From Sipunculus nudus (taxonomy: Eukaryota > Annelida > Sipuncula > Golfingiida > Sipunculidae), in contig CM049306.1 in the NCBI GenBank assembly GCA_026874595.1, forward strand, positions 37,958,019 through 38,022,018: a DNA stretch of 64,000 nucleotides, in the 5' to 3' direction. How positions within the stretch are numbered: the first letter of the stretch is position 1; each line of letters starts with the position of its first letter. The notes below the pieces were generated by a model. It saw only the letters and a program-made list of their open reading frames with translations, was not told where the DNA came from and did no database searches. Below, in pieces: positions 1 to 12,746 of this stretch. The position numbers were made by a program, and so were the translations under genes.

Positions 1-930
1 GCAGGTTAAATGGAAAACTGACAACTCTCCCAGATAAAAGGCAGGTCAATACCTTATGGTGCAAGTCTGTGGCAACGAAACAGCTTAAGTCTTGGTTGCT
101 ATGCATCTATATGCATATCGAAGCAAAAAAGTGATGCACGTTTTTTCTGAACATTTTTACAGGGTTGGGGTTATAGCCCATTAAAATCTGCCAGACTTTC
201 GAGTAATTAGAATAATCACAATATAATTTCTCTTATATACCATCATGACAAAAGACCATTCCGTTGTACACCCCTTGTGGAAGCCGCCCATTCGTATGTA
301 TTTGTTCATCCACTCGTAAGGCAAACCCGTGTTAGTGAAGCATGACAGTGTTCATACATTAAACGTATACACGTGAACACATGACTGATATTAAAGGAGA
401 TTCTGGTGGAGGTTTGTAGACTCCGACTACATAATCTAGTTTGTTAGGGATTACAGAACATTTTGTTAATAGAATCCATATCGTATTTAAGTTGTACTGT
501 AAAATGTTTTCATGTTTCATGGGTTCTTCCCTACAGACAGCGGATCTGAAAAATATGTATACCCCTCCCCCCCCCCCCCCCCATGGTATTTAAGTCGTAG
601 GGCTTCTTCTTGAACAAACTTAAAAACACATGAATGGATCAAAATATTAAAAAAATGGATATCATGGAAACATACGTGCGAATGTATAGAAGTCATCATA
701 CCTGCAACCCATACAAAGTTTGTCAAACGGTGGTCACGTGACTGGTCTTAGTCCCCAGTGTTAATCAAATTGAAAAGCCCTCGCATTGAAACGGAGTCGT
801 GTGGTCTTTGGGATAAAAACCTTTTACTACCTTTCGAGAGAGTTAATTTCCTTTGGAGGCGTTATAACGATATGGAGATTAATAGGGATTATAGTGGACC
901 CGCGTTACCGCATATTGCACAAAAACGCTC
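1..930. repeat. Diverged homology block, copy 1 (partner at 51050-51960)
   Basis: This non-coding block aligns in the same orientation with 51050-51960. Shared landmarks in the same order include CTCCCAGATAAA, GTCTGTGGCAA, a stretch around AGCCATTAAAAT, GAAGCC.CCCATTC, a C-homopolymer followed by a TTAAGT-like stretch (567-582 here, about 51637-51651 there) and GGGATTA.AGTGGACC. Similarity by eye is moderate, with many small indels. No ORF is conserved. The left end may continue outside the window. It could be an old dispersed repeat or a segmental duplication. Confidence 0.6.
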
Positions 931-2840
931 TTTTGACATGCAGGACATAAGTATATATATATATATATATGGGTTGGGACTGCTTGTCCCGACGATTAAA
1001 ATTTTTCACAATTCTAGAAAAGGGAATCTGTTCACACTGAACATAAGCATGCTCCCCAGATATTACCAACGAAATTAAGTCCGCATCACAAAAAGATTCA
1101 TGTGCAACTAATTTGCTATAAAACAACTGTAACCCAATATGTTTCAACGATCTATATCTATATATGCCCTCTAGCACATATACCTGCGCCAAGTGTGTAT
1201 TTAGAAGCCCAACTGGATTGTGAGGAAAGTATTTTTTTTTTTACCCACAATCCCTAACCAGCAGTTATGCTCTTGGGAGTACGATTCTATGCAGTTGGTA
1301 ATTTGTGAATGTTTTTCTGTTTATTTTAATGGTAACCCGTCACAAGCATACGCACATTCGGATTTATTTATATTTATTTATTTTTTATTTTGTGATAAAA
1401 ATTTCGGCATTTCAGAGAGTTTGTGTCACTCGAAAGAGCCACCTGCTAGTTTGTCCACAAGAGTATCCACAAGATACTTGGTATCCACAAGAGAGATATA
1501 TACTTCATGTCCCATGTTCTCTAAAAAATGTGTGGTAAATTTGCAAAATGGACTGTTCACTTGCAAAAGAATATGTTCTGCGAACTATGCTTTAGATCTG
1601 AAATCTGAAACTGGATCGGAAATTTGCAGAATTTTCGGAACGGTGATTCATGCAAGTAATCGCTGTATCATTGTGAGGCTTCACATTAAAACATGTTTTT
1701 CCCATAGATTTAAATGTAACTTCATCATTTGTGCCTTCCCAGATGGACCACACACGCACTACATATGAGTCTGTTGATATTTTTGGACAGATAAACAGAA
1801 ATCCGAAAAGCTGAAATTAGGCCTATAGTTGCTTCAATCGCCACGAGATGACAGTACTGCATGCATGATATAGCACTATCAAACAAAGACCAAAACATTG
1901 TTGCATATATAAATCAACACACACATTTGTAGGATTTTTCCGCAGAAAAATTAAACAACACGGAAATTAAGGTTAAAGTAAAAAAAAAATGACCGTAAGA
2001 TATGTCTGAATATTGAGTTAAGATTAGCATCAAGCCGAAACATTCTACACTGCCAGTCCTTGAGCTCAACTTTACGGTAAGTAAACTTAACTATATATAT
2101 ATAGTTAGCCCTAAACGCAATAAGATGCAAGCTTATCTCCTTTGGCAAATCAACCACCTGTGGCTTCAGACATCGGCTACTTTATCTAAGACACTTTATC
2201 TGTTTACTGGGGGTAAAGTTACTAACTAAATGACTTGATTTGTCCAGTGCAATTTTGTGCGGAGCCGGCAGAGCTCCTTTGGCCTACCCTAAACTCTTGT
2301 AAACTACGGGAGGTAGCTAACCTGTAGGATAGCCTACTTTATCATAGGGAGATTTATGGGTTAGTCCACTAATGGTGATGGAGGTGCTTATGCGTACGTA
2401 TATCCTAAACTTTGATACAGTCCACGTCAAGATATCCTGACCAACTGAGCCTTGATGTGTTGGACATCGTGTCACGTACGGGGTTCACCTATATATATAG
2501 TCAGCTTCTGCTCAGACGCTTACCTTAATACTAATAAATTGAGCGGCCTTTACCCAGGGATTATTTAAACAATTTGAGGAATCGCCCTTTCATACAAAGC
2601 CACAAAGACATATTAACCTTAGAATAAAAAAAACATATGATGAAAATCAAAATTACCTACAAAATTTAATATATATATTGTTCCTTGCATAAGCGTACGT
2701 AACCCTAACCTCAATAGAATTTAATTTGAGTACTCTATATAAAACTGTTTTATAAAGGTTACTCAGAGGATGTGTATATCATTACTACTTCGAAACAACT
2801 ACTGAATTAATTATTATGGATTTTCCCGTGAGACGCTTAA
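931..2840. other. AT-rich intergenic DNA, no gene seen
   Basis: It holds a short AT microsatellite near 950-970, three imperfect repeats of GTATCCACAAGA at about 1455-1495, and short TATATA patches. A 182-codon open frame at 1220-1768 has no recognisable domain, starts at GTG and is rich in Cys, Phe and Ser, so it is not called as a gene. Confidence 0.5.
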
Positions 2841-2844
2841 TCCC

Positions 2845-3101
2845 CGCCTTTGGACAGGAGCGTGTCCTCAACAAGTATCGTCCTTTGTCCGACCGTCTCC
2901 CTGTATTTTAGAGCCACCCAGGCCTGGCTTACTGATCACGTGCACGACGCGTTCCTGAGCGAGTGTTTTGAGTTCCTGTTGACCCTGTGACACTCGTCAG
3001 CTGCACAGTGTGCCACATCCCACGAAGCCAGTCTTAGAGAATCCATACTGTATAGTGCAGGCCGAACAAACTGAAGTAAGCTGGATCTTCACGCAGCAAA
3101 G
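2845..3101 (+). promoter_or_regulatory. Probable CpG-rich promoter and noncoding first exon
   Basis: This patch is clearly richer in G+C and CpG than its surroundings (for example CACGTGCACGACGCG near 2940) and ends in a strong splice donor, AAAG|GTAAGA, with the exon ending at 3101. A second possible donor, GTAAGC, lies at about 3075. No ATG is present in the last 170 bases, as expected for a 5'UTR exon. The next good + strand acceptor followed by an ATG is at 14705/14706, so I infer this is exon 1 of the small gene at 14.7-16.3 kb. The link is inferred, not shown. Confidence 0.4.
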
Positions 3102-4812
3102 GTAAGATTTTATTAAATAATTTTAGCACAATAGCATACAGTCGTAAAACGTGTCGTTTTCCACTGTGTATTGTGTACACTGTCTCTTCTTAGACTACGC
3201 ACTGCCGCAGTGTCTCGGTGATAAACAGATCTATGTGATATGTTTATCACAGACACTGCAGGGTCTTACTCTCTATTTTCACCTATACTCTGTTCCAGTA
3301 CCTCTGTCCATCTAGTTTTTTGCTGTATGACTTCTTTATATTTATTTTGTTTTTTTTCGACTCATTTTTCATCAATTAAAGAAGGTAATGTGATGATTTA
3401 TATTAATATTATAATGATTAATGAAATGATGTTATTAAGGATGAAATAGATGTAAATGATAAAAAATTTACTTTTTAGCTCAGCTGACTATAAGTCATCT
3501 GAGCTATAGTCGTGGTCCTTTGTCCGTCGTCCGGCCGTCTGTCCGTTAACAGGGCACGTTTTAAAACCGTTGGACCTACAAATCCAAAACTTTGCATACC
3601 ATTAGATGTCCCAAAAATCTCCTACCATACCAAAAATTTGGTCATTAGGACTTCATTCCTTCGAGATATTAAGGAAAAACCTCCATTTTCTATAAAAAAG
3701 CCATTGTTACAATTCAAGGCTGCCTAATATCAAAACCACTGATCTGTTTTTAATCATTTTAAGTATTCATATACTTCCATACATTTTCTATGAATATACC
3801 AAAAATTAGGTCAGTATTGTGTATTATTTTGAAGTTATGGGCCAAAATATAATGCAATTTTTAAAAAATCAGGAAATCTATTTACTCACCTAACATGAGA
3901 ATTGCTGAAGCTGGAGACATTTTTTCAGGAATATAACTTCATTTAATCAAGATTCAGTTGTTTACCCAAAATTAGATCTGAATTTTGCAAATTTATCAAG
4001 TTATTAGCATAAATAAAAAATCAATACCTTAAATTTTGTCCAACTTTGGCAACGGCATGTTTTTTCCCTGTAAGCACTGTTGATTTAATTTTCAAAACAT
4101 ACTCACATAAGGATTTAATCTTTTAAAATCTGAAATTTCAAAGGAATTGATTGAAAAGAGCAGCTTTTTTTTCAAGTTTCCATACGCCATGTCAAGTGTT
4201 GTTTACATCTAGCCCACCTGGTAGTACAGCCTTCACTGGCATTATGTAACGGACCCCAGGCAGCTTGCATTGGCTCAGCTTGGCCACTACTAGCAGGCTT
4301 CCCCCTCTGCCCTGCACTCCCCCCCCCCCCCCCCCCCCCGATGGTGCATTAACTAGATGAACGTTTTAATTTTCTGTATTTTATTTTATTCTGGGCTATG
4401 CTACATTTTAGATTTTGTATTTTACCACAAGGGTTACAATGATTTAAGTGCACATTTAATTGTGTCCACAAAGTGGTGTATTGCTATGAAAGTGTGGATG
4501 TTCATTAGATAAGTAATTCCTTACTTCAGAAGAGTAAAAACTTCCCCAGGTGTGAAATCGAATATTAATTCCAGTAATAAATTATAGCTGAGATAGTAAT
4601 TAGGCACAATGATATTGTTTGTTCCTCATTCAACCAACAGTATACATGTATACTTTATTTGAAAAGATGTTTTTATTTTATCAAATTTACAGAATCTTTA
4701 ATTTTATTTCAGTGAATAAAATTAAGCATGTACTAAAAACTCCAATGTGCAAAACTTGTTAATAGTGGTTCAAGGAATAATCTTGTAGATGCCATGTTGT
4801 GGCATTATTGTA

Positions 4813-6509
4813 TCCCCAGACAAATTCGGAATACTATGGTTTCACGACGGTCACGCCGCCACCGCAGAAAAACATTGTGAGCGGGATAACTCAAAAAATA
4901 TTTCACTGATCTTTTTCAAACTTTACATTTGCATAGATATAGGTAAGGGGACGAAGCCTTTTTAAAATGGGGTCATGACCTATGTTAGGAGAGTGACCTT
5001 GACCTTGAATAGGTCCATTTTTGCTGAAAATAACACAAATTCTTAAATATCTCAAGTAAGCTTGCATGGACTGGTCCAAAAATCAAGGTGACTGAAGATC
5101 ATGGATAGCCTTGTGATATACCGGAAACTGGTGGCGCCACCTATTATCCTTTTCTTGTTTTTGCGCCTTTTAATACCCCAATAATTGCCACTTAACAGTA
5201 CTGTAAGCATTATAAGTCAAAAACTAATGGACAGATTTCTTTCATATTATGCACATATAGAGACCTTTACCATGACCTTTACCATTAGAGTGTCCTTGAC
5301 CTTTAATGAGTCCATATTTGGTGAAAATCACACACCTCTTATGATATCTCCAGTTTTGCTAGCCATATGGATTTCAAACGTGACTTATGTATGGCCCACC
5401 ACTAAAGTAAGAACCCTATAGGTTCTAGGGTCATGAGGTCAAAGGTCAAGGTCACTGGACTCGCATCTTAAAAGATACTGTGGATGCATTTTAAGCCAAA
5501 CTTTCATCCCAGGTCTTCCATCTTGAATATATAGCTCACTTGCCAATAGTGGATGATCAATATCAATTTTGGGGTCGCAAGGTCAAAGGTCAAGGCCACA
5601 GGAGCTATCTGTCAAAAAATTAGTTTCTGGATGATAATTCCTGCTTTTATTGATGTATTGATTTCAAACTTGACTTATATATGTCCCATTGAAAAAGCAA
5701 GACTCCAATTGATTTTGGGGTCATGAGGTCAAAGGTCAAGGTCACAGGACACATCTTTAAAAAGATTGTGGATGCATTTTCAGCCAAACAATTCATCTCA
5801 GATCTTTCATCTTGCATATATATTTCACCTGCCAAGAGTGGAAAACCCCTATCAATTTTGAGGTCACAAGGTCAAAGGTGAAGGTCACAGGAGCCATCTG
5901 TCCAAAAATTAGTTTCTGGATGATAATTCCTGCTTTTATGTATGGATTTCAAACTTGACTTGTATATGACCCATTAGAAAAGCAAGACCCGAATTAATTT
6001 TGGGGTGATGAGGTCAAAGGTCAAGGTCACAGGACACATCTTTAAAAAGATGTGGATGCATTTTCAGCCAAACATTTCATCTCAGATCTTTCATCTTGCA
6101 CGTATAGTTCACCTGCCAAGAGAGGAAGAACCCTATCAATTTTGAGGTCACAAGGTCAAAGGTGAAGGTCACAGGAGCCATCTGTCCAAAAATTAGTTTC
6201 TGGATAATAATTCCTGCTTTTATTGATGTATAGATTTCAAACTTGACTTGTATCTGTCCCATTGGAAAAGCAAGACCCAAATTGATTTTGGGGTCATGAG
6301 GTCAAAGGTCAAGGTCACAGGACACATCTTTAAAAAGATAAAGGTCACAGGACCAACATTTTCAAAAAGATTGTGGATTGATAGATGGAAGAAACAATAA
6401 TTGCTTGCCAAGTGTCAGTATATGCTGCTAAAAATAGGGGCCTATTCTTAAGGGGGGGCGTACTATGTCTGGGGATACTCTGGCACCTGCGGTGCCAAGA
6501 AATGTCTAG
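4813..6509 (+). mobile_element. Element B1: Helitron-like tandem-repeat element
   Basis: Its ends match a Helitron/HINE plan: it begins TCCCCAGACA after TA. Near the right end an inverted TGTCTGGGGATA is followed by the hairpin GGCACC-TGC-GGTGCC (6482-6496), and it finishes CTAG before TT. A second copy at 46300-47588 has the same ends. The interior consists of about seven units of 142-146 bp rich in AGGTCA motifs. There is no coding capacity. Class assignment is inference from end structure. Confidence 0.6.
5436..6317 (+). repeat. Array of AGGTCA direct repeats (nuclear-receptor-like sites)
   Basis: Seven clusters of AGGTCA half-sites start at 5436, 5580, 5726, 5861, 6011, 6145 and 6299. 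Four (5436, 5726, 6011, 6299) are identical: AGGTCA-A-AGGTCA-AGGTCA. This contains a perfect DR1 and the extended half-site TCAAGGTCA. DR1 is the consensus for RXR/HNF4/COUP-type receptors and TCAAGGTCA for ERR/NR5A receptors. Spacing is about 144 bp. Binding is not shown. Confidence 0.75.
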
Positions 6510-7082
6510 TTTTCTTTTAAATTCAGTTTAAACATTTTTGATTCTAAAATAATAAAATAGATGTGTAAGCAAAATATGACCCAATATGAGCTACACTCTG
6601 GATATATAATGATTGCAACTTAGAATTCTAATAATATTATAACTTATATTTTCGGGTTTTTTTATTACAAATTTATAAAACTTGAAAATAAAATAAATGA
6701 ATCAGATAAAAACTACTAATGAAAAAAGTGGATATGCTAAAAAAAATAGTCTTATATATAAACTTAAATGCATTATTCTCTTGAAAGTGAAATAAAGATA
6801 TTAGTCCATTCTGTCCACTTGCCTATCCATCTGTAAATTTTTCATATGCATCACAGTATCTCAAAACTGTTACTGTTTTTCTTCATGACAGTCTTGTCAG
6901 AGTATTAGTTTGCAATCATATATTTAGAACTTTACTATAACCAAGTAGGAGGGCCCTTTTCCTCTCAGCTTCTCATATGCTTATATAAATGAAAAACATT
7001 ACAATAGAATATTTTCATATTTTTGCATTTGGTAAAAATTTCAAACTTCAGCTGAGCACTGTGACCCATGGGTCCCTTGTTT

Positions 7083-9648
7083 GATGCAGGGACAGTGTTG
7101 ACCTTACTAGAGAGAACTGCAAAAACATTAATATTATAAAATAGTTGGTCGAATTTTGCTCCCTCTGTGTTCCTGCTTCATCGATCTGTTATGACATTAA
7201 GACTATTTTATCATTGACATGTATCCGTTGCCAGCAAATGGATGCTAGCTCCGCCAGGAGTTATTAAAAGAGCCAATGTTGTAACATTCCATTTTGACTG
7301 ACAGCCACAGGCTCACACAGAGAGGCCCTAGGCACTACAAGCTAGCCTGATTTAATCCCTGCCTTTTTATTCAGACTCAGTATTATCTGGCCCAGACCCA
7401 GTTGTGGCCACAGAGAACACATGCACTGTTAGATGATGGGGAGTTGGTTACAGCCAGCAGTGTGCAGTACAGGTTACATCATAACTGCTAACTTCCTGAC
7501 CCACCCAGCTGAAATGTGACCATGCACCTGACCAGCTGAAACAATTAATCCAGTGTGTAAACCTGGTAACAATCCATGTAGCCCTTGGTCTTGTGTAACC
7601 ATTGGTCCAGTTACTAGAACACTCACAGCAGTGATGATGTAACACATGCACTGCAGATGGCTGGCTGTAACAATCACCCGGTTCACAACACTCATAAAGA
7701 TGTACTTAAACTAGGTGCATTGTCATAAGATGCATGCATTCCTGTCCGCTAGATAAATGAAGGCAGCGGCCTGTGGCTCTGTGTTTACGACAGAGCCACA
7801 ACTGGGTCTGTATCTGGCCCTGCCAGAGTCGGATAACCATTCAGTGAGAGTTTCTATAATATGCCCTTGTAACCAGTGTTAACATGTGTTACAATTACCC
7901 TGTACTTGACGTCACTCTTCAAAGCTGGCCATTTAAACAAAATATAACGAAATTCTGGCTCTCATTCCCTTTAGTCAGCACTGGCTCCCATTGAGGTATT
8001 CAAGCACCTGTAAGACCTGTGTTCTTGACTGTCTCTACTTTTGAAACTCTCTGATATGCCTCTGGTAAAAAGGTCAGTAAATCTTTAAAAATGAGGACTT
8101 AAGTTACATTTTAGTTGCTATCAAAACCATGAAATATATATTCATTGTTGTCAAAATGGCGTAATCCTGTGTCTTGTTGTCAGGCAGTAAACAGGCAGTC
8201 AAAGAAGATGCCATGGATCCCATGCATATACCATGGCTTATATTGTAGATACTCCCACTGTGTGGATTTTGGACTTAATAGATGGCAGGGCCTAATAATA
8301 TTGGGTCCAATTAAACAGGGCTACCCACCAGCACAGGGTCCTGTGCATGTGGGTTGCCAGGCAGGTGTCCTCGCAGTTCTGGACTAAGATCAAGGACAAT
8401 ATTATAAATTGATAATAATATTAATATCTTGTAATGTCACAGGATGTGCTCATCTGTGCTCTTAGCATTGAGACCCAAGGGTGACTTTTAAACTATGGTC
8501 TGTATTCTGAGATGTTCCTTAAATTTTGTATTTATATAAACAAAAAGAGGATGTTACACGTGTGTACTAGTTTTAAGATCTTTTGAGTAAGTTATCTTTA
8601 AGTGCAAGATATTTGATGGAAAAACAGGAAGACAGTATTTGAGTTGTGTAAAATTGGACCATTACAGTTGTTTTGCTATTGTAATTTGTATCTTATCATG
8701 ACACAATATGGTGAGTCCCCATCCCGTATCAGTGTATGTATGAACGATAAGATAGTGGGGAAAGGATACTGGTACTTGTGATAGGGACATGGTACAAGGT
8801 TTCATTATACCAGTATATGGTGATTTGCTGCATCTTTTATTTACCAAATATTTGTTTTTAAATTGCCTTGGCTGACCTCACTGAATATCTCAGGAACTCT
8901 GGTGACCACAAATGTATATACCTGGGACTGTGGGAACACGGATATTTTTAAGCTTTTAGACACACCAGCCTCATATACAGTGTACAGAATCATATTCAAT
9001 CCATTTTCTGGCATATAACTGCACATGGACTTTTTGATTAACATAATACTTGATCACATTACCAAATATTGTGTCCACTCATAAATGACGTTTACTGTTA
9101 ATTATTACCTCTCCAAGATCCAGGTCTCTAGCTCAGTTGTGCAGAGACCTTACTACAGCTTGCCTCCAGGCTCGCTATTTCCTGAATTTCAAATACAGGT
9201 ACATGTGATGGGGACCAAGCTGATAACTCCCAGTTTAATCTATTGTAAGCAGTTTACAGAAATAAAAGATATTGAGATACCCTCTCAACTATAACACATG
9301 GGCCATAAACTCGCCAGGTTTACAAGGCTTTATATGATTGGTCAGATCTTATATTGTTTTTGTTATGACCAGACAGCTGATCTAAAAATAGTTTTTTTCC
9401 TGCTGCATTGAAGGACTGTATGCGAACCTTTTGATTGGAGCAATAGCCTTGTTACTAATTCATGGAATCGCAGGCTTAAGGGTCTTGTTGAAGCAATGTC
9501 CATGCACAGCTGGGGACCTGACTGTTAAGAAGATAGTAATGAAACTAGTTTTGATTAGAATTCAAGTACATGTAAATGTACACAGAAACATGAATTCCAT
9601 ATTTATAATTAGAAATAAATTTTTTGAGAGGAAGTTAAGTTTTCTTGG
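7083..9648. other. Intronic or intergenic DNA with one foldback pair
   Basis: No gene is seen. Bases 7374-7415 and 7789-7828 are imperfect inverted copies around CAGACCCAGTTGTGGC and GCCACAACTGGGTCTG, about 370 bases apart, so they look like the ends of a small foldback element. The remainder is ordinary AT-rich sequence. Confidence 0.45.
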
Positions 9649-9765
9649 TAGGACTTAGCTAAGTGGTTAAGGCATCAGACATGAGAGCTGAAGGCCCCTG
9701 GTTGGAAGTGGTGACTCAATGGCACTATGATTGAATCTCATTAGAACCTCAAAAGATCTACTCTA
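9649..9765 (+). repeat. tRNA-derived SINE head
   Basis: An A-box-like TTAGCTAAGTGGTTAAGG (9655-9672) is followed after a tRNA-like distance by a degraded B-box, CTGGTTGGAAG (about 9699-9709). The spacing fits a tRNA-derived Pol III promoter, but the arms do not fold as a functional tRNA. A diverged SINE is the best reading. Confidence 0.5.
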
Positions 9766-10127
9766 TTATCCATACTACGGGTTATGACATCTGGATTATT
9801 CCTAACCATGTGCATGTAATACCTTGAATTCAGAAAGGCAAATAATAACATCATTTTTATCACATGGATACCATCATCCTCATTCAGTGGACAGTTCCAC
9901 CCACCGGCCTCATACCTATCCTTAAAAGAAAAGTTTGGGTTTATTTAATGAATTAATAAGAACATTAGCTTGGTATCCAAACTAAAACATGCATTATATT
10001 ATTCCCATCTTGTAGCATATACCTTGAACATCAAGTTACAAATCGCATCCTGATGCAGCCGTAGTGACTGACGCAATAGAATTGTAATAAGCTTAATTAA
10101 TTTGATGCAGTGATCATGAATCATTTT

Positions 10128-12746
10128 TAGCTCAGCTGACTATAAGTCATCTGAGCTATAGTCATGGTCCATCGTCCGTCGTCTGTCCGTCCGTCCATAG
10201 ATGTGGCACGTTTTGAAACCGTAAGACCTAGGAATGCAAAATTCGGCATAATGTTAGATGTCCCCAAGATTTTCTTCCAAGCCGAAAACAGGGTCTTTGC
10301 GACTTCGTTCCTTTGAGAAATTAAGGAAAAACCTCAATTTTTTATTAAAAACCTATTTTCACACTTCAGGACTGCCTAATATCAAAACCACTCATCTGTT
10401 TTTCCTCATATTTACCATAAATATTCCTCTATATAGTTCCTATGTACATGCCAGAAATTATGTCTGTATTATATAATTTAAAAAAGTTATGGGCCCAAAC
10501 ATAATGCATTTTTTAAAAAATCAGGAAATATATTTGATCGCTTAACACAAACATGTTAAAGCTATGGACTTTTTCTCCAGTAACATAACTTTATTTAATC
10601 TAAATTAAATTGTATACCAAAAATTAGATTAAAATCTTTTAAATTTTTTAAAGGAATTAACAAAAATAAAAAATTGGTACATTAAATTTTGCCAAACTTT
10701 GACCATGGCACTTTTTTTTCTGTAAGTACTGTGGATTTAATTTTCACAGCATGTTTTTGTTAGCATTTTTCTGTTAACACCAAAAATTTGAAACCAGTTG
10801 ATCAAAAACTGTAGATTTTATTCAGGTTTTCAAGCACTATGTAACATATTATTTACATCAAGCTAGTATTATGCAGTTTGCAAGAGCTCAGCTGCCCAGC
10901 TTCAGCTCTCAGTTCCTAAAATTTGGCATACAATTAGATGTCTCCAAAATCCCCTACTATATGCCAAGAATTTGGTCACTAGGACTTAATACCTTCAAGA
11001 TATTAATGAAAAACTTCATTTTTCATTAAAAACCCATTGTTACACTTCAAGACTGCCGAATATCAAAACCACTGATCTGACTTTAATCATATATAATATA
11101 CATATTTTTCTATACATTCTCTATGCACATGCCAGAAATGATGTCAGTATTGCGTAATTGTTTTTAAGTTATCGGCCCAAACATAATGCACTTTGTAAAA
11201 AAACAAGAAATATATTTACTCCCTGAACAAGGGGATTGCTGAAGCTAGAGATTTTTTGTCAGGGATGTAACATTATTTAATCAGGATTCAATTGAATACC
11301 AAAAATTAGTTCTGAATTTTTCAAATTTTATAAGTTATTAGTATAAATATAAAATTAGTACCTTTAATTTTGCCCAACTTTGACCATGGCACGTTTGTTT
11401 CCTGTGAGCACTGTTGATATAATTTCCATATCATGCACACATAAGGATTTCAGCTTTATTGTTTAGAAAGCTGAAAGAAATTGGCAAAAAATTGTAGCTT
11501 TTATTAATGTTTTTATGGGACTGTGTCAGACCTTGGCTCTCTAGCTCCTCTTGAGTCACCTCTATGTTGACCTTGTTGAACTTTCAGCAAATTATGCATG
11601 CTTGAGGCCAGGCATACACTTGGGCAGCCAGGCAGCTTATGGCCAGCCACAGTTGATCCAGGTGTCCAACCCTACTCATCTAGTAGTTTTAACCAACAAC
11701 ATAACAATAAACAATAATAAATTTTTATTGGTTTTTAATAACAAATTAAAGAAAAATAGAAAAGGAATTTGTTAGTTTATAATAACAGGAAATTAACTTG
11801 CAGTTACTGATGATATAAGAATTTTGTATCGATGGATAGAATGTCACATATTCCAAATAACACCAAGCAGTCACCTATGGTATTTTTCAGTTCAATTTTA
11901 ATGATAAAAAAGTAAATCATATTATTCTTTACTAATCATTAGGGATCATATGAAGGAAATTAATGATAGACAAAGATGCAGTTGATAATATTAATCTAGA
12001 TTCCTACTGTGTCTAGTGTGTACATTGATGTGAAATTAGTCCAAAATGAATATATTACATTTATTTATTTAATATAAATAAAAGCCATAATAAAACCAGG
12101 TATTTATGATCATTATTTGAATGTGTGAATTTTGTATATTCTGGATTCTCAACATCGTTTGGTTAAAACTGAATAAATACCAGACATGGTGCGAATTCTT
12201 TGCAATTGTATTTAAATACGAATATGAATATGTACTCCATTATAAAATTTCTTGCATAAAGAATGGGAATTCAGGTAAAAATGAAAGTATATGAATACCA
12301 GTGCAAATACTTTCAAAATGTATTCATGAATGCATTCATGAATATATTCTTTAATATTATTTGAATAATCATTTCAGTTATATTTCATTTTAAAAATCAT
12401 ACAATTCACTTATTATTTTAAATAAAAATTATATTTGGGATAATATTTGTAATTTTTTTCAATAAATAGTTAAAATCTTATATTATATGTTCTGCTTATA
12501 AGTTATATGGCCAAGTCAAAATCTGTGTGACAATAGTACTCCCTTTGTTAATAAAATAAATGAAATTGATCCTCTTCCCTGTCTCCAAAGGTACTATCAA
12601 AATCATACATAAGCTAAACAACAACAACTCATAATACAGCTTATATTTATTACCACACAAAACCAGCATGTGCCTTATTTCTAAATCATATTTTTTTATC
12701 ATATATAACAGCTGAGCGCCGTGACCCATAGGTCCCTTGTTTGTTG
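10128..12746 (+). mobile_element. Element family A, copy 2, with an internal partial duplication
   Basis: It starts TTTTTAGCTCAGCTGACTAT and ends CAGCTGAGCGCCGTGACCCA followed by TAGGTCCCTTGTTT, the same ends as copy 1. The stretch from about 10230 to 10860 is repeated in diverged form at about 10905-11520 (shared GAC.GCC.AATATCAAAACCACT, ATGCCAGAAAT and GCCAAACTTTGACCATGGCAC-type lines), so this copy has an internal tandem duplication. It is non-coding and lies in the putative long intron. Confidence 0.55.

Larger units (their letters stand above)
3472..7082 (+). mobile_element. Element family A, copy 1, interrupted by element B
   Basis: The left end carries TTTTTAGCTCAGCTGACTAT, whose first bases pair with the nearby GTCATCTGAGCT to form a terminal hairpin. 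The right end reads CAGCTGAGCACTGTGACCCA and then TGGGTCCCTTGTTT. The same left end recurs at 10128, and both ends recur in reverse orientation at 41093-41648. The body has no ORF of note. Element B1 (4813-6509) sits inside it, so B1 arrived later. A C20-type homopolymer lies at 4319-4339. This is a non-autonomous repeat of unassigned class. Confidence 0.6.

Noticed and set aside
1220-1768. 182-codon open frame, the longest in the window
   Set aside because: It starts at GTG, includes low-complexity parts derived from GTATCCACAAGA repeats, shows no domain and has no splice context I could support.
11551-11775. 74-codon frame inside family A copy 2
   Set aside because: It lies in a repeat, ends in Asn/Lys-rich translation of AT-rich DNA and is not shared with the other copies.
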